A DNA stretch of 64,000 nt, from positions 4,592,501 through 4,656,500 of the forward strand of contig NC_008268.1 of assembly GCF_000014565.1 (NCBI RefSeq), given 5' to 3'. Under the pieces are notes generated by a model. It was given only the letters and a program-made list of their open reading frames with translations, did no database searches and was not told the origin of the DNA. Within the stretch, counting starts at the first letter, position 1. Every line of letters begins with the position of its first letter. The stretch comes from Rhodococcus jostii RHA1 (GTDB lineage: Bacteria; Actinomycetota; Actinomycetes; Mycobacteriales; Mycobacteriaceae). Shown here one piece after another: positions 11,589 through 19,877 of the stretch. A program made the position numbers and the translations under genes.

Positions 11589-13283
11589 CTAGCGGGTCAC
11601 GATCTCGTGGTTGACGGTGTCCTGCACCTGGGAGAGCAGATCGAGACGGAGGGCCAGCCACAGCGTGAACTGGTTCTCGGGTTCCCGGATGTCCATGCCG
11701 ATGAGCCGTGACGTGCGATCGAGCTTGGCGATCATCGTGTTCCGGTGGATCCGGAGGCGCCGCGCGGCGGCATTGATGTTGCCGCCCTCCTCGAGGTAGG
11801 CGAACAGCAACTCCTCGGTGTCGGCGTGCGAACTCGACGCCCGAAGGGGACCCAGGACGTCACGGATGAGCCGTCGGCTCTCGTCGGTGTCGGTGGCGCG
11901 GGCGAGCACACTGAACCCGCGCAGGTCGTTGTAGGCCACCGAACCGGACAGCCCGAGCCGCTGGGCGATGCCCAGGGTGATGCGGGCCTCGCGGTAGCTG
12001 TCCCCGATATCGCGGGCGCCCGCCGCGGGACGTCCGTGGGCCACCGGAATCCGCTGACCCAAACGGGTTTCGAGATCGAGCGACATGGCGTGCGCGTACT
12101 CGCTGATCTCGGATTCGACACCAGGCGTGTCGACGGAGCTCAACGATCGGATCACCACGAGCACGTCGCCGATGACGGTGACGTGCGACCGTACGCCCGG
12201 ACGCGGCAGGACGCCGGCGGCGTAACGTGCCAGCCGGACCATGCTCGCGCCGGGCCGTCCCGACGCGCGGTCGACGAGACCGGGAGCGACGAACACGATG
12301 TAGTGCAGGTCCAGATCGATTTCGTGCAGCGCGGCCCGGGTGCGCAGGTCGTGGTCGTTGGCGAAGTTGCCGTGCACGAGGGCCTGGACGAAGTCGCCGC
12401 GTGCCCGCTCCTCGGCCTCGTCCACGCTCCGCTGCCGGAGCATCTCGGTGCCGATGATCGTCCCGGCCTGTTCGACGACCACCCGGTGCTGCGCGATATC
12501 GTGTCTGCGGGGGTTCGCCCCGGGCACGACGACCACGATCCAGCCCTCGTAGCGGCCGGCGAGTTGCATGGCCCCGGCGACTGCCGTCGTGGGCGCGAAC
12601 AGTCCCTCCGGATGCTCCAGGCGGAACACGTGAACGTTGTGCATCCGTGCCGGTGGTGATTCCTCGAGGCGCGGCAGGGCGTCCGCGAGAGCCTCCAGCA
12701 GGGCGACGGTGCCCGCGTCCTCGACATCCGGAAGTCCCGCGTGCGCGAGGAGGCGTCCCCGGACGTCCAGGGCGACGGCGACGTCCGAGGTCAGCGTCGC
12801 GACCTCGCGGATCAGCATCGGCAGGCCCGCGCCGCGGTGCAGCAAGCCCGCGAGCGACTGGTGCACGGTGAGGGCGTAGCGCATCACGTGCGCTTCCTGG
12901 GTGAGAGCGCGCTCGGCGAGGAGCCGGTTGAGTGCGGTGAACCCGACGGGAAAACCCAGCTCCACGACCGTCAGCCCGGTCGGCCAGACCGTGCCCGCGG
13001 GCGCCGACCCGTCGACGAGAAGGACCCCGGCTCCCCGCGCCACCAGCGATTCGAGTTCACGTCCGTGCGCGGGCAGCGTTTCGGGCCGGGTGTACACAGC
13101 GACCTCGGCGAGGGAGTCGGGCCTGCTCATCACCTCGCCCCACGGCAGGCACCACGTCACCGGACCGCTCAGGGCGTCCGTACCGGACAGCAGCCGGGCC
13201 GACGCGAGCAAAGGCTCTTCCAGCAGGCCGCGTAACGACAGTCGCTCGTCCTCTGCGGCCGGTGTCGTGGTGTCGTCCACTGC
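11589..13283 (-). CDS. PucR-family transcriptional regulator
   Basis: 564 residues. A GAF-like/PucR N-terminal sensing region is followed by a GGDEF-like middle part and a C-terminal HTH with GNINAAARRLRIHRNTMIAK at about residues 506-525, the hallmark of the PucR/CdaR helix-turn-helix. Family members are ligand-responsive activators of catabolic operons (purines, sugar acids, amines). GTG 13283 is chosen because GAGGAGG sits 7 nt upstream; a longer frame to 13328 lacks a ribosome-binding site. It is divergent from the GlcG/HDO operon and is its most likely regulator. Confidence 0.88.
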   Translation of the reverse strand, partial: AVDDTTTPAAEDERLSLRGLLEEPLLASARLLSGTDALSGPVTWCLPWGEVMSRPDSLAEVAVYTRPETLPAHGRELESLVARGAGVLLVDGSAPAGTVWPTGLTVVELGFPVGFTALNRLLAERALTQEAHVMRYALTVHQSLAGLLHRGAGLPMLIREVATLTSDVAVALDVRGRLLAHAGLPDVEDAGTVALLEALADALPRLEESPPARMHNVHVFRLEHPEGLFAPTTAVAGAMQLAGRYEGWIVVVVPGANPRRHDIAQHRVVVEQAGTIIGTEMLRQRSVDEAEERARGDFVQALVHGNFANDHDLRTRAALHEIDLDLHYIVFVAPGLVDRASGRPGASMVRLARYAAGVLPRPGVRSHVTVIGDVLVVIRSLSSVDTPGVESEISEYAHAMSLDLETRLGQRIPVAHGRPAAGARDIGDSYREARITLGIAQRLGLSGSVAYNDLRGFSVLARATDTDESRRLIRDVLGPLRASSSHADTEELLFAYLEEGGNINAAARRLRIHRNTMIAKLDRTSRLIGMDIREPENQFTLWLALRLDLLSQVQDTVNHEIVTR

Positions 13284-13458
13284 GGACCCTCCTCGGGTGG
13301 TCGAAAAGTGCAGTATGGCGGAGCGCACACCTGCACTGCTTATGCACTATGCCCTGATTTCGCCGAGATTGCCGGATAGTTTGACCATGGTTCCTCCGGC
13401 GATGCCGGTGATAGAAATCGGTGCATCACTTCCTCCCGAATACGCAACGGAGAAGACA
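13284..13458. promoter_or_regulatory. pucR / HDO-operon divergent promoter with AGTGCA inverted repeat
   Basis: The inverted repeat AGTGCAG (13307-13313) and CTGCACT (13331-13337) is separated by 17 nt; a third TGCACT follows at 13343-13348. The same AGTGCA hexamer recurs twice in the control region at 9889-10187. Its position between the divergent regulator and the catabolic operon makes it a candidate PucR-binding site. The ribosome-binding site GGAGA for the next gene lies near 13449. Confidence 0.5.
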
Positions 13459-13905
13459 ATGCATCAGGTTCACCGAATCACCCTCGACGACGCACTCCCA
13501 CTGCTCGCCGCGGGGCGCGCGAAGGCCGAGGAAATCGGCGTCAAGCAGACCCTGTGCGTCTGCGACGACGGCGGCAACGTACTGGCCCTGCACCGACTGC
13601 CGGGAGCGCGCCTCACCGGCGTCGACATCGCGATCGCCAAAGCGTTCACCGCTGCCGGCCACGAGCGGGCAACACACCTGTTCAACGAGGCTCCCGACGG
13701 TCCGGCGTTGCCCGGGAACGAGGCATTCGGCATCAGCCAGATGCTGCCGGGCAAGTTCGCGGTGTTCGTCGGCGGATTTCCCCTCGTCTTCGACGGCCAG
13801 ATCGTCGGCGGCATAGGCATCAGCGGCGGAAACGGCAAGCAGGACAAAGCCGTCGGAGCTGCGATGCTGGCCGAGTTCGAAGCCCTCGCCGCAGTACCCA
13901 GCTGA
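13459..13905 (+). CDS. GlcG/HbpS-family (DUF336) small protein
   Basis: 148 residues, full length for the family: small alpha/beta proteins related to HbpS (a heme-binding protein) and to GlcG, found in many catabolic operons. The segments LCVCDDGGNVLALHRLPGA, NEAFGISQMLPGKFAVFVGG and GQIVGGIGISGG are typical. The biochemical role is not settled for most members; heme or ligand binding is possible. ATG 13459 has GGAGA 7 nt upstream. First gene of the presumed operon, 152 nt before the oxidase gene. Confidence 0.85.
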   Translation: MHQVHRITLDDALPLLAAGRAKAEEIGVKQTLCVCDDGGNVLALHRLPGARLTGVDIAIAKAFTAAGHERATHLFNEAPDGPALPGNEAFGISQMLPGKFAVFVGGFPLVFDGQIVGGIGISGGNGKQDKAVGAAMLAEFEALAAVPS

Positions 13906-14057
13906 ATGCTCACGATGTGCCGACAACGTGCACATCGAAACCCTTCCAACGCAGTCACTTCGACCGTGGCCGGGCAGACCGCGAGTCGATAACGTCGAAT
14001 TCACTCCAGTCGGAGCATCCCCAACCATTCTCATACTCGAGGAAGACGAGGCACATC
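13906..14057 (+). other. Intergenic leader before the HDO gene
   Basis: 152 nt without a credible gene. The ribosome-binding site is GAGGAAGACGAGG just before ATG 14058. GTGCACATCGA at 13928-13938 also occurs at 9979-9989 upstream of the MFS gene, which may be chance. A second promoter for the oxidase gene could lie here. Confidence 0.35.
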
Positions 14058-14777
14058 ATGACCGAACTTCTAGGCAGGGACGATTTCCGCGCAGCTCTGG
14101 AGAACGCCATCAAGGGCCGCGAGGCGAAGAATGCGTCGTTCAGCAAGGCGTGGGCCGAGGGCAAGCTCGAGAAGCACCATTTCGCGCGGTGGGCGGAGAA
14201 CCACTACCACTACGTCGGCCCCTTCGCCGACTACCTCGCGAACATCTACTCGAACACCCCCGACACCTTCACCAACGCAAAGGATTTCACCCTCCAGAAC
14301 ATGTACGAGGAGGAACTGGCCGACATCCGGCACACCGACCTCCTCATCAAGTTCGCCGAGGCGTGCGGCACCACGAAGGAACGCGTCGAGGACCCGTCGA
14401 ACATGAACGCGATCACCCGCGGTCTGCAGTCCTGGTGCTACGCGGTGTCGCAGCGTGAGCACTTCGTCGTGGCCACAGCCGCGCTCGTCGTCGGACTCGA
14501 GTCTCAGGTACCGAGTATCTACAAGAAGCAGATCGTCCCGCTGCGTGAGGTATACGGGTTCACCGAGGACGAGATCGAATTCTTCGACCTGCACATCACG
14601 TCGGACGTCGTGCACGGTGAGCGTGGATACCAGATCGTGCTCGACCACGCCGATACCCCGCAGCTGCAGCAGCGTTGCCTGCAACTCGTGCAGTGGGGAG
14701 CCGAGATGCGCTTCTCGTACACGAAGGGGCTCTACGACACGTACGTGGCAACCGACCTCGAGCTCGCGACCGCCTGA
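14058..14777 (+). CDS. Heme-oxygenase-like diiron oxidase (HDO) / TenA-PqqC-fold protein
   Basis: 239 residues, all-helical TenA/PqqC fold size. The six ligands expected of HDO enzymes (CADD, UndA, BesC, SznF type) can be placed with exact spacing: E85 and H92 (E-x6-H), E148 (GLES), then H179, D183, H186 (H-x3-D-x2-H in HITSDVVH). PqqC and TenA, which lack a metal centre, do not keep this set. HDO enzymes use O2 and two irons for N-oxygenation or C-C cleavage of amines, amino acids or fatty acids. The next genes encode a Rieske protein and its reductase, a plausible electron source. Substrate unknown. Metal ligation is inferred from spacing, not shown. Confidence 0.85.
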   Translation: MTELLGRDDFRAALENAIKGREAKNASFSKAWAEGKLEKHHFARWAENHYHYVGPFADYLANIYSNTPDTFTNAKDFTLQNMYEEELADIRHTDLLIKFAEACGTTKERVEDPSNMNAITRGLQSWCYAVSQREHFVVATAALVVGLESQVPSIYKKQIVPLREVYGFTEDEIEFFDLHITSDVVHGERGYQIVLDHADTPQLQQRCLQLVQWGAEMRFSYTKGLYDTYVATDLELATA

Positions 14778-14786
14778 CCGTGCGCA

Positions 14787-14813
14787 GGGAGGGGCCCGCA
14801 TCGGGCCCCTCCC
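14787..14813 (+). terminator. Strong intra-operon hairpin after the HDO gene
   Basis: A perfect 12-bp stem (14787-14798 with 14802-14813), all but two pairs G:C, with a 3-nt loop, 9 nt after the oxidase stop codon. No U tract. It may attenuate transcription or protect the 3' end of a shorter mRNA carrying only the GlcG-like and oxidase genes. Confidence 0.6.
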
Positions 14814-14845
14814 GACGCAGGCATCTCGCCCGACAGGAGAGAACG

Positions 14846-15202
14846 ATGGAGACGAACTGGACCCGGCTGGTCACCGTCCGTGAGCTCGGCCGCCGCCGGA
14901 AACTTCGCGTCGAGGTCGGGGACACCGCGGTCGCCCTGTTCCAGGCGGACGACCGGATCTACGCCTTTCGTGATCTGTGCATCCATCAGGATCGGTCACT
15001 GGCGAAAGGCACCCTGCTGCACGGGCGGGTCATCTGCCCAGGTCACCAATGGGCGTTCGACCTCGACACCGGCTACGAGGAAGACCAGGACCTGTGCCAG
15101 CCGACCTACGCGGTGAAGGTCGAGGACGACATCGTCTACGTGGATCTCACCCGCAGCCCCGATTACGCCGAGACCGCGACTTCGCCGGCCGAAGTCGACT
15201 GA
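14846..15202 (+). CDS. Rieske [2Fe-2S] ferredoxin
   Basis: 118-residue soluble Rieske protein of the dioxygenase-ferredoxin type. The cluster motif is C45-x-H47 (CIHQDRSL) and C64-x2-H67 (CPGHQWAFD). It lacks a signal peptide or membrane helix, so it is cytoplasmic. It would take electrons from the FAD reductase encoded 16 nt downstream and pass them to an oxygenase; no Rieske oxygenase alpha subunit is present, so the upstream HDO is the natural partner. AGGAGAG at 14834-14840 is the ribosome-binding site. Confidence 0.9.
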   Translation: METNWTRLVTVRELGRRRKLRVEVGDTAVALFQADDRIYAFRDLCIHQDRSLAKGTLLHGRVICPGHQWAFDLDTGYEEDQDLCQPTYAVKVEDDIVYVDLTRSPDYAETATSPAEVD

Positions 15203-15218
15203 GAGAGCGAGTGACCCC

Positions 15219-16457
15219 ATGACGTTGAACACCATCGTCACCATCGGCGCCGGCCAGACCGCTGCCGTCGCGGCGCGCACCCTGCGGCGCCGAGGATTCG
15301 ACGGCAGGATCCTCCTCGTCGGCGACGAGTCGCACGCGCCGTATCAGCGGCCACCGCTGTCCAAGGAATTCCTTGCCGGGCAGGAGGATCGCGAATCGTT
15401 GATGCTGCTTCCCGACGCGTGGCGCGACAAGCAGAACGTCGAACTCCTCACAGACACGACGGTGACCCGGATCGACGTGAGCAGCGGATCGGTCCAACTG
15501 TCCGACGGGCGAAGCATCGCGGCCGACGCGGTACTCGTCGCGACCGGCGGCAGACCGCGCACGATGCCGGTGAACGGTCCTGCGCCCGAACGGGTGCACT
15601 ACCTGAGGACGATCGACGACGCCGAACGGCTCGCCGCCCACCTTCGTCCAGGCGTCGGTCTGGTGCTGATCGGCGGAGGCTTCGTCGGACTCGAAATTGC
15701 CGCCACTGCAACAGCCCTGGGAGCCGAGGTGACCGTCCTCGAAGCCGACCAGGTGCCACTCGCCCGAATCCTCGGGCCCGAGATGGGCGAGGTCTGCACT
15801 CGATTGCAACGGGAAAACGGAGTCACCGTCCGCGGCGGCGTCCGGGTCGACACCGTGACGACCAGGCCGGACGGCGTGCTCATCGCGCTCGACGGCGGAG
15901 AGGTGATTTCGGCCGACGTCGTGGTGGTGGGCATCGGGATCGTTCCCAACGTCGAAGTCGCGCAGGCCTCCGGCCTGGCCGTCGACGGCGGAATCCTCGT
16001 GGACGCGCAGGGGCGGACCTCGATTCCACACGTCTACGCCGCCGGCGACGTGGCAGCGCGCTTCTCCGACGCGGCAGGCAGGCACGTTCGCGTCGAACAC
16101 TTCGACAACGCGAGCAAGCAGGGGGCGGCGACCGCGAACCTCATGCTCGGACGGGTCGGAGTGGTGGACCCCGCGCACTGGTTCTGGTCCGATCAGTTCG
16201 GCAAGAACATCCAGTTCACCGGCACCGCCCGCTACACCGACCTGGTGTTCCGGGGCAGCGCCGACGGCGGCGAGTTCACCGCCTTCTATCTGGACAGCGG
16301 TGTCGTGCGCGGCGCCTTCACGCTCGACCGCGGCGACGAGATCAGCGCGGCCAGAGAACTGATCGGCCGGTCGATCGCGCCTGCCCGGTTGGCGGACGAG
16401 GACGTCGACCTGTTCGACCTGATGGACGATGACGAGGAATTGGTGACGGTGTCATGA
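15219..16457 (+). CDS. FAD-dependent ferredoxin reductase (BphA4/AlkT class)
   Basis: 412 residues, standard for the NAD(P)H:ferredoxin reductases of oxygenase systems. FAD-binding GAGQTAAVAA near the N-terminus, YQRPPLSKEFLAG after it, a second dinucleotide fold with IGGGFVGLEIAA at about residues 148-159 and the YAAGDVAA FAD motif at about 270-277. The conserved C-terminal reductase domain (HWFWSDQFGKNIQF) is present. It should reduce the Rieske ferredoxin encoded just before it. The stop overlaps the aldehyde dehydrogenase start (ATGA). Confidence 0.92.
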   Translation: MTLNTIVTIGAGQTAAVAARTLRRRGFDGRILLVGDESHAPYQRPPLSKEFLAGQEDRESLMLLPDAWRDKQNVELLTDTTVTRIDVSSGSVQLSDGRSIAADAVLVATGGRPRTMPVNGPAPERVHYLRTIDDAERLAAHLRPGVGLVLIGGGFVGLEIAATATALGAEVTVLEADQVPLARILGPEMGEVCTRLQRENGVTVRGGVRVDTVTTRPDGVLIALDGGEVISADVVVVGIGIVPNVEVAQASGLAVDGGILVDAQGRTSIPHVYAAGDVAARFSDAAGRHVRVEHFDNASKQGAATANLMLGRVGVVDPAHWFWSDQFGKNIQFTGTARYTDLVFRGSADGGEFTAFYLDSGVVRGAFTLDRGDEISAARELIGRSIAPARLADEDVDLFDLMDDDEELVTVS

Positions 16458-17896
16458 TCGAGGGACTCAATCTCATTGACGGGCAGTGGGTCCCGTCGTC
16501 TTCCGGAGCGACGTTCGAGCGGCGTAACCCCGCCGATCACGACGACGTGATCGGCGTGTTCCCGGATTCCACCGAGGCCGACGTGGATGCCGCCGTCAGC
16601 GCGGTGGCCAAGGCGGCGCCGCAGTGGGCCGCGACGCCCCCGGAACGCCGCGCGGCAATCCTGGAAGCCGCGGCCGGGCACCTCGAGGCACGGACAGGCG
16701 ACCTCGTCGAAGAACTCGTCCGCGAGGAGGGCAAGACCCGGGCCGAGGCGACCATGGAAGTCGGTCGGACTCCGATGAACCTGCGCTTCTACGCGGGCGA
16801 GGCGCTCCGCACCACCGGCAGCACGTATCCCACCCCGGGGGAGGGACTCGTCATCACCCTGCGTGAACCTGTCGGAATCGTCGGGGCGATCACCCCCTGG
16901 AATTTCCCGCTCAACATTCCGTCGCGCAAACTCGGGCCGGCGCTGGCCGCCGGAAACGTCGTGGTGTTCAAACCGTCCGAACTCACCCCGCTGATGGGAC
17001 AGCGGCTGGTCGAGGCGCTGCTGGCCGGGGGACTTCCGGCCGGAGCCCTCGCCCTGGTCCAGGGTTCCGGTCGCGCCGGCGGCGCGGTCGCGGCGGACGA
17101 GCGCGTCGATGCCGTGACGTTCACCGGCTCCACCCAGGTGGGCCGTGCGATCCACGCGGCGGTGGGTCCGTCTCGCCGCAGTCAGCTCGAGATGGGCGGC
17201 AAGAACCCCGTCGTGGTCCTGGGCGACGCCGACGTGGACAAGGCGGCCGCACTGATCGTCAAGGGCGCCTTCGGATTGTCCGGGCAGGCGTGCACGGGCA
17301 CCAGCCGGGTGATCGCGGTGGACGCGATCCACGACCGGTTGCTGGACCGCGTGGTCGAACTCGCCGAAGGGATCACCGTCGGCCCGGGCGCCGACCCGGG
17401 TGTGGGCATGGGGGCTCTCGCGAGCAAGGCGCAGCTCGCCAAGTTCCTCGAGTACGTCCAGATCGGCCGCGACGAAGGAGCCGAACTAGTCTGCGGCGGA
17501 GCAAGTCTCGACAGGGGGAACGGCTATTTCGCCGTCCCGACCGTGTTCGCCGGTGGCAGCCCCGACATGCGGGTGGTCACGGACGAAGTGTTCGGACCAC
17601 TGCTGGTCTTCCTGCGGGCGTCCGGCTTCGACGAGGCCGTCGCGCTCGCGAACGACACCGAATTCGGGCTCAGTGCGGGAATCGTCACCAACGACGTGAC
17701 GAAGGCTCTCGCATTCGCGGGCCGTTCCGAATCGGGTCTGGTGAAGATCAACCAGCCCACCACCGGCATGAGCATGAACGCGCCGTTCGGCGGATACAAG
17801 GCCTCGAGCACGCAGACCCACAAGGAACAGGCCGGCGACTCGATGATGCAGTTCTACCAAGCTGAAAAGACCGTCTACCTCAGCCCTTCGGCCTGA
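16454..17896 (+). CDS. NAD(P)+-dependent aldehyde dehydrogenase
   Basis: 480 residues, normal length. The oxyanion Asn150 lies in TPWNFP, the cofactor-loop motif FTGST is at 223-227, general base Glu246 is in LEMGGK and catalytic Cys280 is in GQACTGTSR. It oxidises an aldehyde to an acid. Translational coupling to the reductase (ATGA) implies the aldehyde is made by the upstream oxidase system. Sequence character is nearest succinate-semialdehyde/ketoglutarate-semialdehyde-type enzymes, but substrate cannot be read from sequence. Confidence 0.92.
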   Translation: MIEGLNLIDGQWVPSSSGATFERRNPADHDDVIGVFPDSTEADVDAAVSAVAKAAPQWAATPPERRAAILEAAAGHLEARTGDLVEELVREEGKTRAEATMEVGRTPMNLRFYAGEALRTTGSTYPTPGEGLVITLREPVGIVGAITPWNFPLNIPSRKLGPALAAGNVVVFKPSELTPLMGQRLVEALLAGGLPAGALALVQGSGRAGGAVAADERVDAVTFTGSTQVGRAIHAAVGPSRRSQLEMGGKNPVVVLGDADVDKAAALIVKGAFGLSGQACTGTSRVIAVDAIHDRLLDRVVELAEGITVGPGADPGVGMGALASKAQLAKFLEYVQIGRDEGAELVCGGASLDRGNGYFAVPTVFAGGSPDMRVVTDEVFGPLLVFLRASGFDEAVALANDTEFGLSAGIVTNDVTKALAFAGRSESGLVKINQPTTGMSMNAPFGGYKASSTQTHKEQAGDSMMQFYQAEKTVYLSPSA

Positions 17897-17925
17897 GACC
17901 TACCTGTCGACAGAGGGAGAAGACC

Positions 17926-18288
17926 ATGGAATTCACTCGCGTTGCGCGCTCCGGACAGGTTTCCGAAGGCATCGTGCGCCGCTTCTTTGCCGGCGAACAC
18001 GAGTTCGCCGTGGCCCGCCTCAACGGGAAGGCCTACGCCACATCCAACTACTGCACACACCTGGACTGCCTGCTCTCGTCCGGGAAACTCGTCGACGACG
18101 GCATCGGATGCTCCTGCCATGGAAGCGTATTCGATCTCGAGACCGGGGAACCCGTGTGCCCGCCGGCGACGGTGGCCATCAAGACCTACCCGGTCGAGGA
18201 ACGTGACGGCGAGATCTTCGTCGGCATCGACCCCGACGACACCAGTTCCGTCCCGCGCCGGCGGGCCGCGCGGGGGTGCATGAAGTGA
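17926..18288 (+). CDS. Second Rieske [2Fe-2S] protein
   Basis: 120 residues with C43-x-H45 (CTHLDC) and C62-x2-H65 (CSCHGSVFD). Extra cysteines Cys48 and Cys64 beside the cluster resemble those of respiratory-type Rieske proteins that carry a stabilising disulfide, unlike the first ferredoxin of the operon. No transmembrane helix. It may serve a different redox partner, or be an alternative donor to the HDO. It overlaps the start of the next gene. Confidence 0.85.
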   Translation: MEFTRVARSGQVSEGIVRRFFAGEHEFAVARLNGKAYATSNYCTHLDCLLSSGKLVDDGIGCSCHGSVFDLETGEPVCPPATVAIKTYPVEERDGEIFVGIDPDDTSSVPRRRAARGCMK

Positions 18289-19877
18289 ACCCTCGACCGT
18301 CCACTCTCTCCGCCGACGGCATGGTCTCGTCCAGTCATCCCGCGGCGAGCACGGTAGGTGCCCGCGTTCTGGCCGACGGAGGCAACGCCATCGACGCGAC
18401 TCTGGCCATGGCCGCGATGACCTGGCTGACGTTGCCGGGGCAATGCGGGATCGGCGGCGACGCGTTCGCCGTCGTCCGCGAACCGGACGGATCGGTGTGG
18501 ACGGTCGGGGGCAGCGGCTTCGGGCCGGACGGCGGTGACGTGGACTTCTATACCGAACGCGGGCTGCGGTCGATTCCCCTCGACGGGGCGCTGGCGGTGG
18601 CGGTTCCCGGGGCGCCGGCCGCCCTCGGCGCGTTGCACGCGGGTGGCGCCACCCGCTCGCTGACGGACCTCTGGGCACCGGCGGTGCGCGCGGCGGAGAA
18701 GGGGCTTCCCTGCTCGGCCAAGACTCGCGACGACGTGCGAGAAGCGCAGACCGCGATCGCCGCCGACCCCGGACTGCGTGCGGTGTACCTCCCGGACGGC
18801 CGATTGCCGCAGGTCGGGGAGCGGCTGCCGCAGCGCGACCTGGCCCTGACCATCGAGGCACTGGCGCGCGACGTGCACGGTTTCTACACCGGTTCCTTCG
18901 CTCAGCAGGCGGTCGAGGCGCTCCGCGCCGGTGGGGCGCCGTTCGGCGGGGACGAGTGGGCGGCGGGCGCCGACGTGCGACCGGAGGACGCGATCAGCGG
19001 GCACTACGCCGGCGCGGTCGTTCACCAGACACCCCTGCCCACCCCCGGATGGATGGTGCTCCAGCAGGCGGCGCTGAACGACGGCGTCATCGGCTTCTCG
19101 CCGTGGCTCACCGCTCCGGCAGTCGATCGCATGGCGCGAGCGGCCCGTCTGGCCTTCGAGGATCGGTTCGCGACCTGCGGCGCCGGCAACGACGGGTGGA
19201 GGGCCGTGCTCGAGCCGGCCGCGATCGGGGCGGCGAGAGACCGGCTGGACGGCCGTCGGGCGTCGTCGGGCGCCTTCAGCGTGAGCACCGGTGACACCAC
19301 CTCGACCGCGGCGGTGGATTCCGACGGCCGCGCGGTCAGTTTCATCCACTCGCTCGCCTTCACGTTCGGGGCCAAGACGACCGTCTCCGGCACCGGAGTG
19401 GTGCTGAACAACCGATTCGGACGCGGGGCCTATCTGATCCCGGGACATCCCAACGCCGCGGCGCCGCGGCGTAAACCGCTGCACACCCTGAACGCGTGGG
19501 TGATCACCGATACGTCCGGGAATCTCCTGCACGTCGGCAACACCCCGGGCGGGGACGGGCAGGTGCAGTGGAACATGCAACTGATCTCGCATCTGCTCGA
19601 TCACGGACTCGACCCGGCGGAGGCCGTCGCGGCACCCCGCTTCACGGTCTTCCCCGGCAGCGACGCCGATGTGATCGGCCGCCCGGCGGAACTGCGGTGC
19701 GAGTCCCGCATTCCGGAGGAGGTGCGCACGGAGTTGGAGCGCCTGGGGCACGACGTCGCACTGCAGGGTCCGTGGGCCGCCGGTGGAAGCGCGCAGATCA
19801 TCTCCCTCGACGTCGCGCGCGGCCTGCTGTCCGGCGCCGCCGACCCCCGCCAGGAAGGAATAGCACTCGGTGTCTGA
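18276..19877 (+). CDS. Gamma-glutamyltransferase-like N-terminal-nucleophile hydrolase, cytoplasmic
   Basis: 533 residues of the GGT family. The N-terminal SSHPAASTVGARVLADGGNA and the central GDTTSTAAVDSDG match the family; T341, first Thr of TTST, aligns with the nucleophile that cleaves the precursor into two chains. The usual TTHxS is TTSTA here, so the His is missing. Unlike classical secreted GGT there is no signal peptide, which suggests an intracellular hydrolase acting on a gamma-glutamyl amide or another acyl amide. ATG 18276 or GTG 18285 may be the start; both overlap the Rieske gene. Overlaps the RidA gene at the end. Confidence 0.85.
   Translation: MHEVNPRPSTLSADGMVSSSHPAASTVGARVLADGGNAIDATLAMAAMTWLTLPGQCGIGGDAFAVVREPDGSVWTVGGSGFGPDGGDVDFYTERGLRSIPLDGALAVAVPGAPAALGALHAGGATRSLTDLWAPAVRAAEKGLPCSAKTRDDVREAQTAIAADPGLRAVYLPDGRLPQVGERLPQRDLALTIEALARDVHGFYTGSFAQQAVEALRAGGAPFGGDEWAAGADVRPEDAISGHYAGAVVHQTPLPTPGWMVLQQAALNDGVIGFSPWLTAPAVDRMARAARLAFEDRFATCGAGNDGWRAVLEPAAIGAARDRLDGRRASSGAFSVSTGDTTSTAAVDSDGRAVSFIHSLAFTFGAKTTVSGTGVVLNNRFGRGAYLIPGHPNAAAPRRKPLHTLNAWVITDTSGNLLHVGNTPGGDGQVQWNMQLISHLLDHGLDPAEAVAAPRFTVFPGSDADVIGRPAELRCESRIPEEVRTELERLGHDVALQGPWAAGGSAQIISLDVARGLLSGAADPRQEGIALGV

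Noticed and set aside
13928..13938. GTGCACATCGA shared with 9979-9989 as a regulator site
   Set aside because: TGCACATCGA also occurs at 52772 near an unrelated kinase gene, so the match may be chance.
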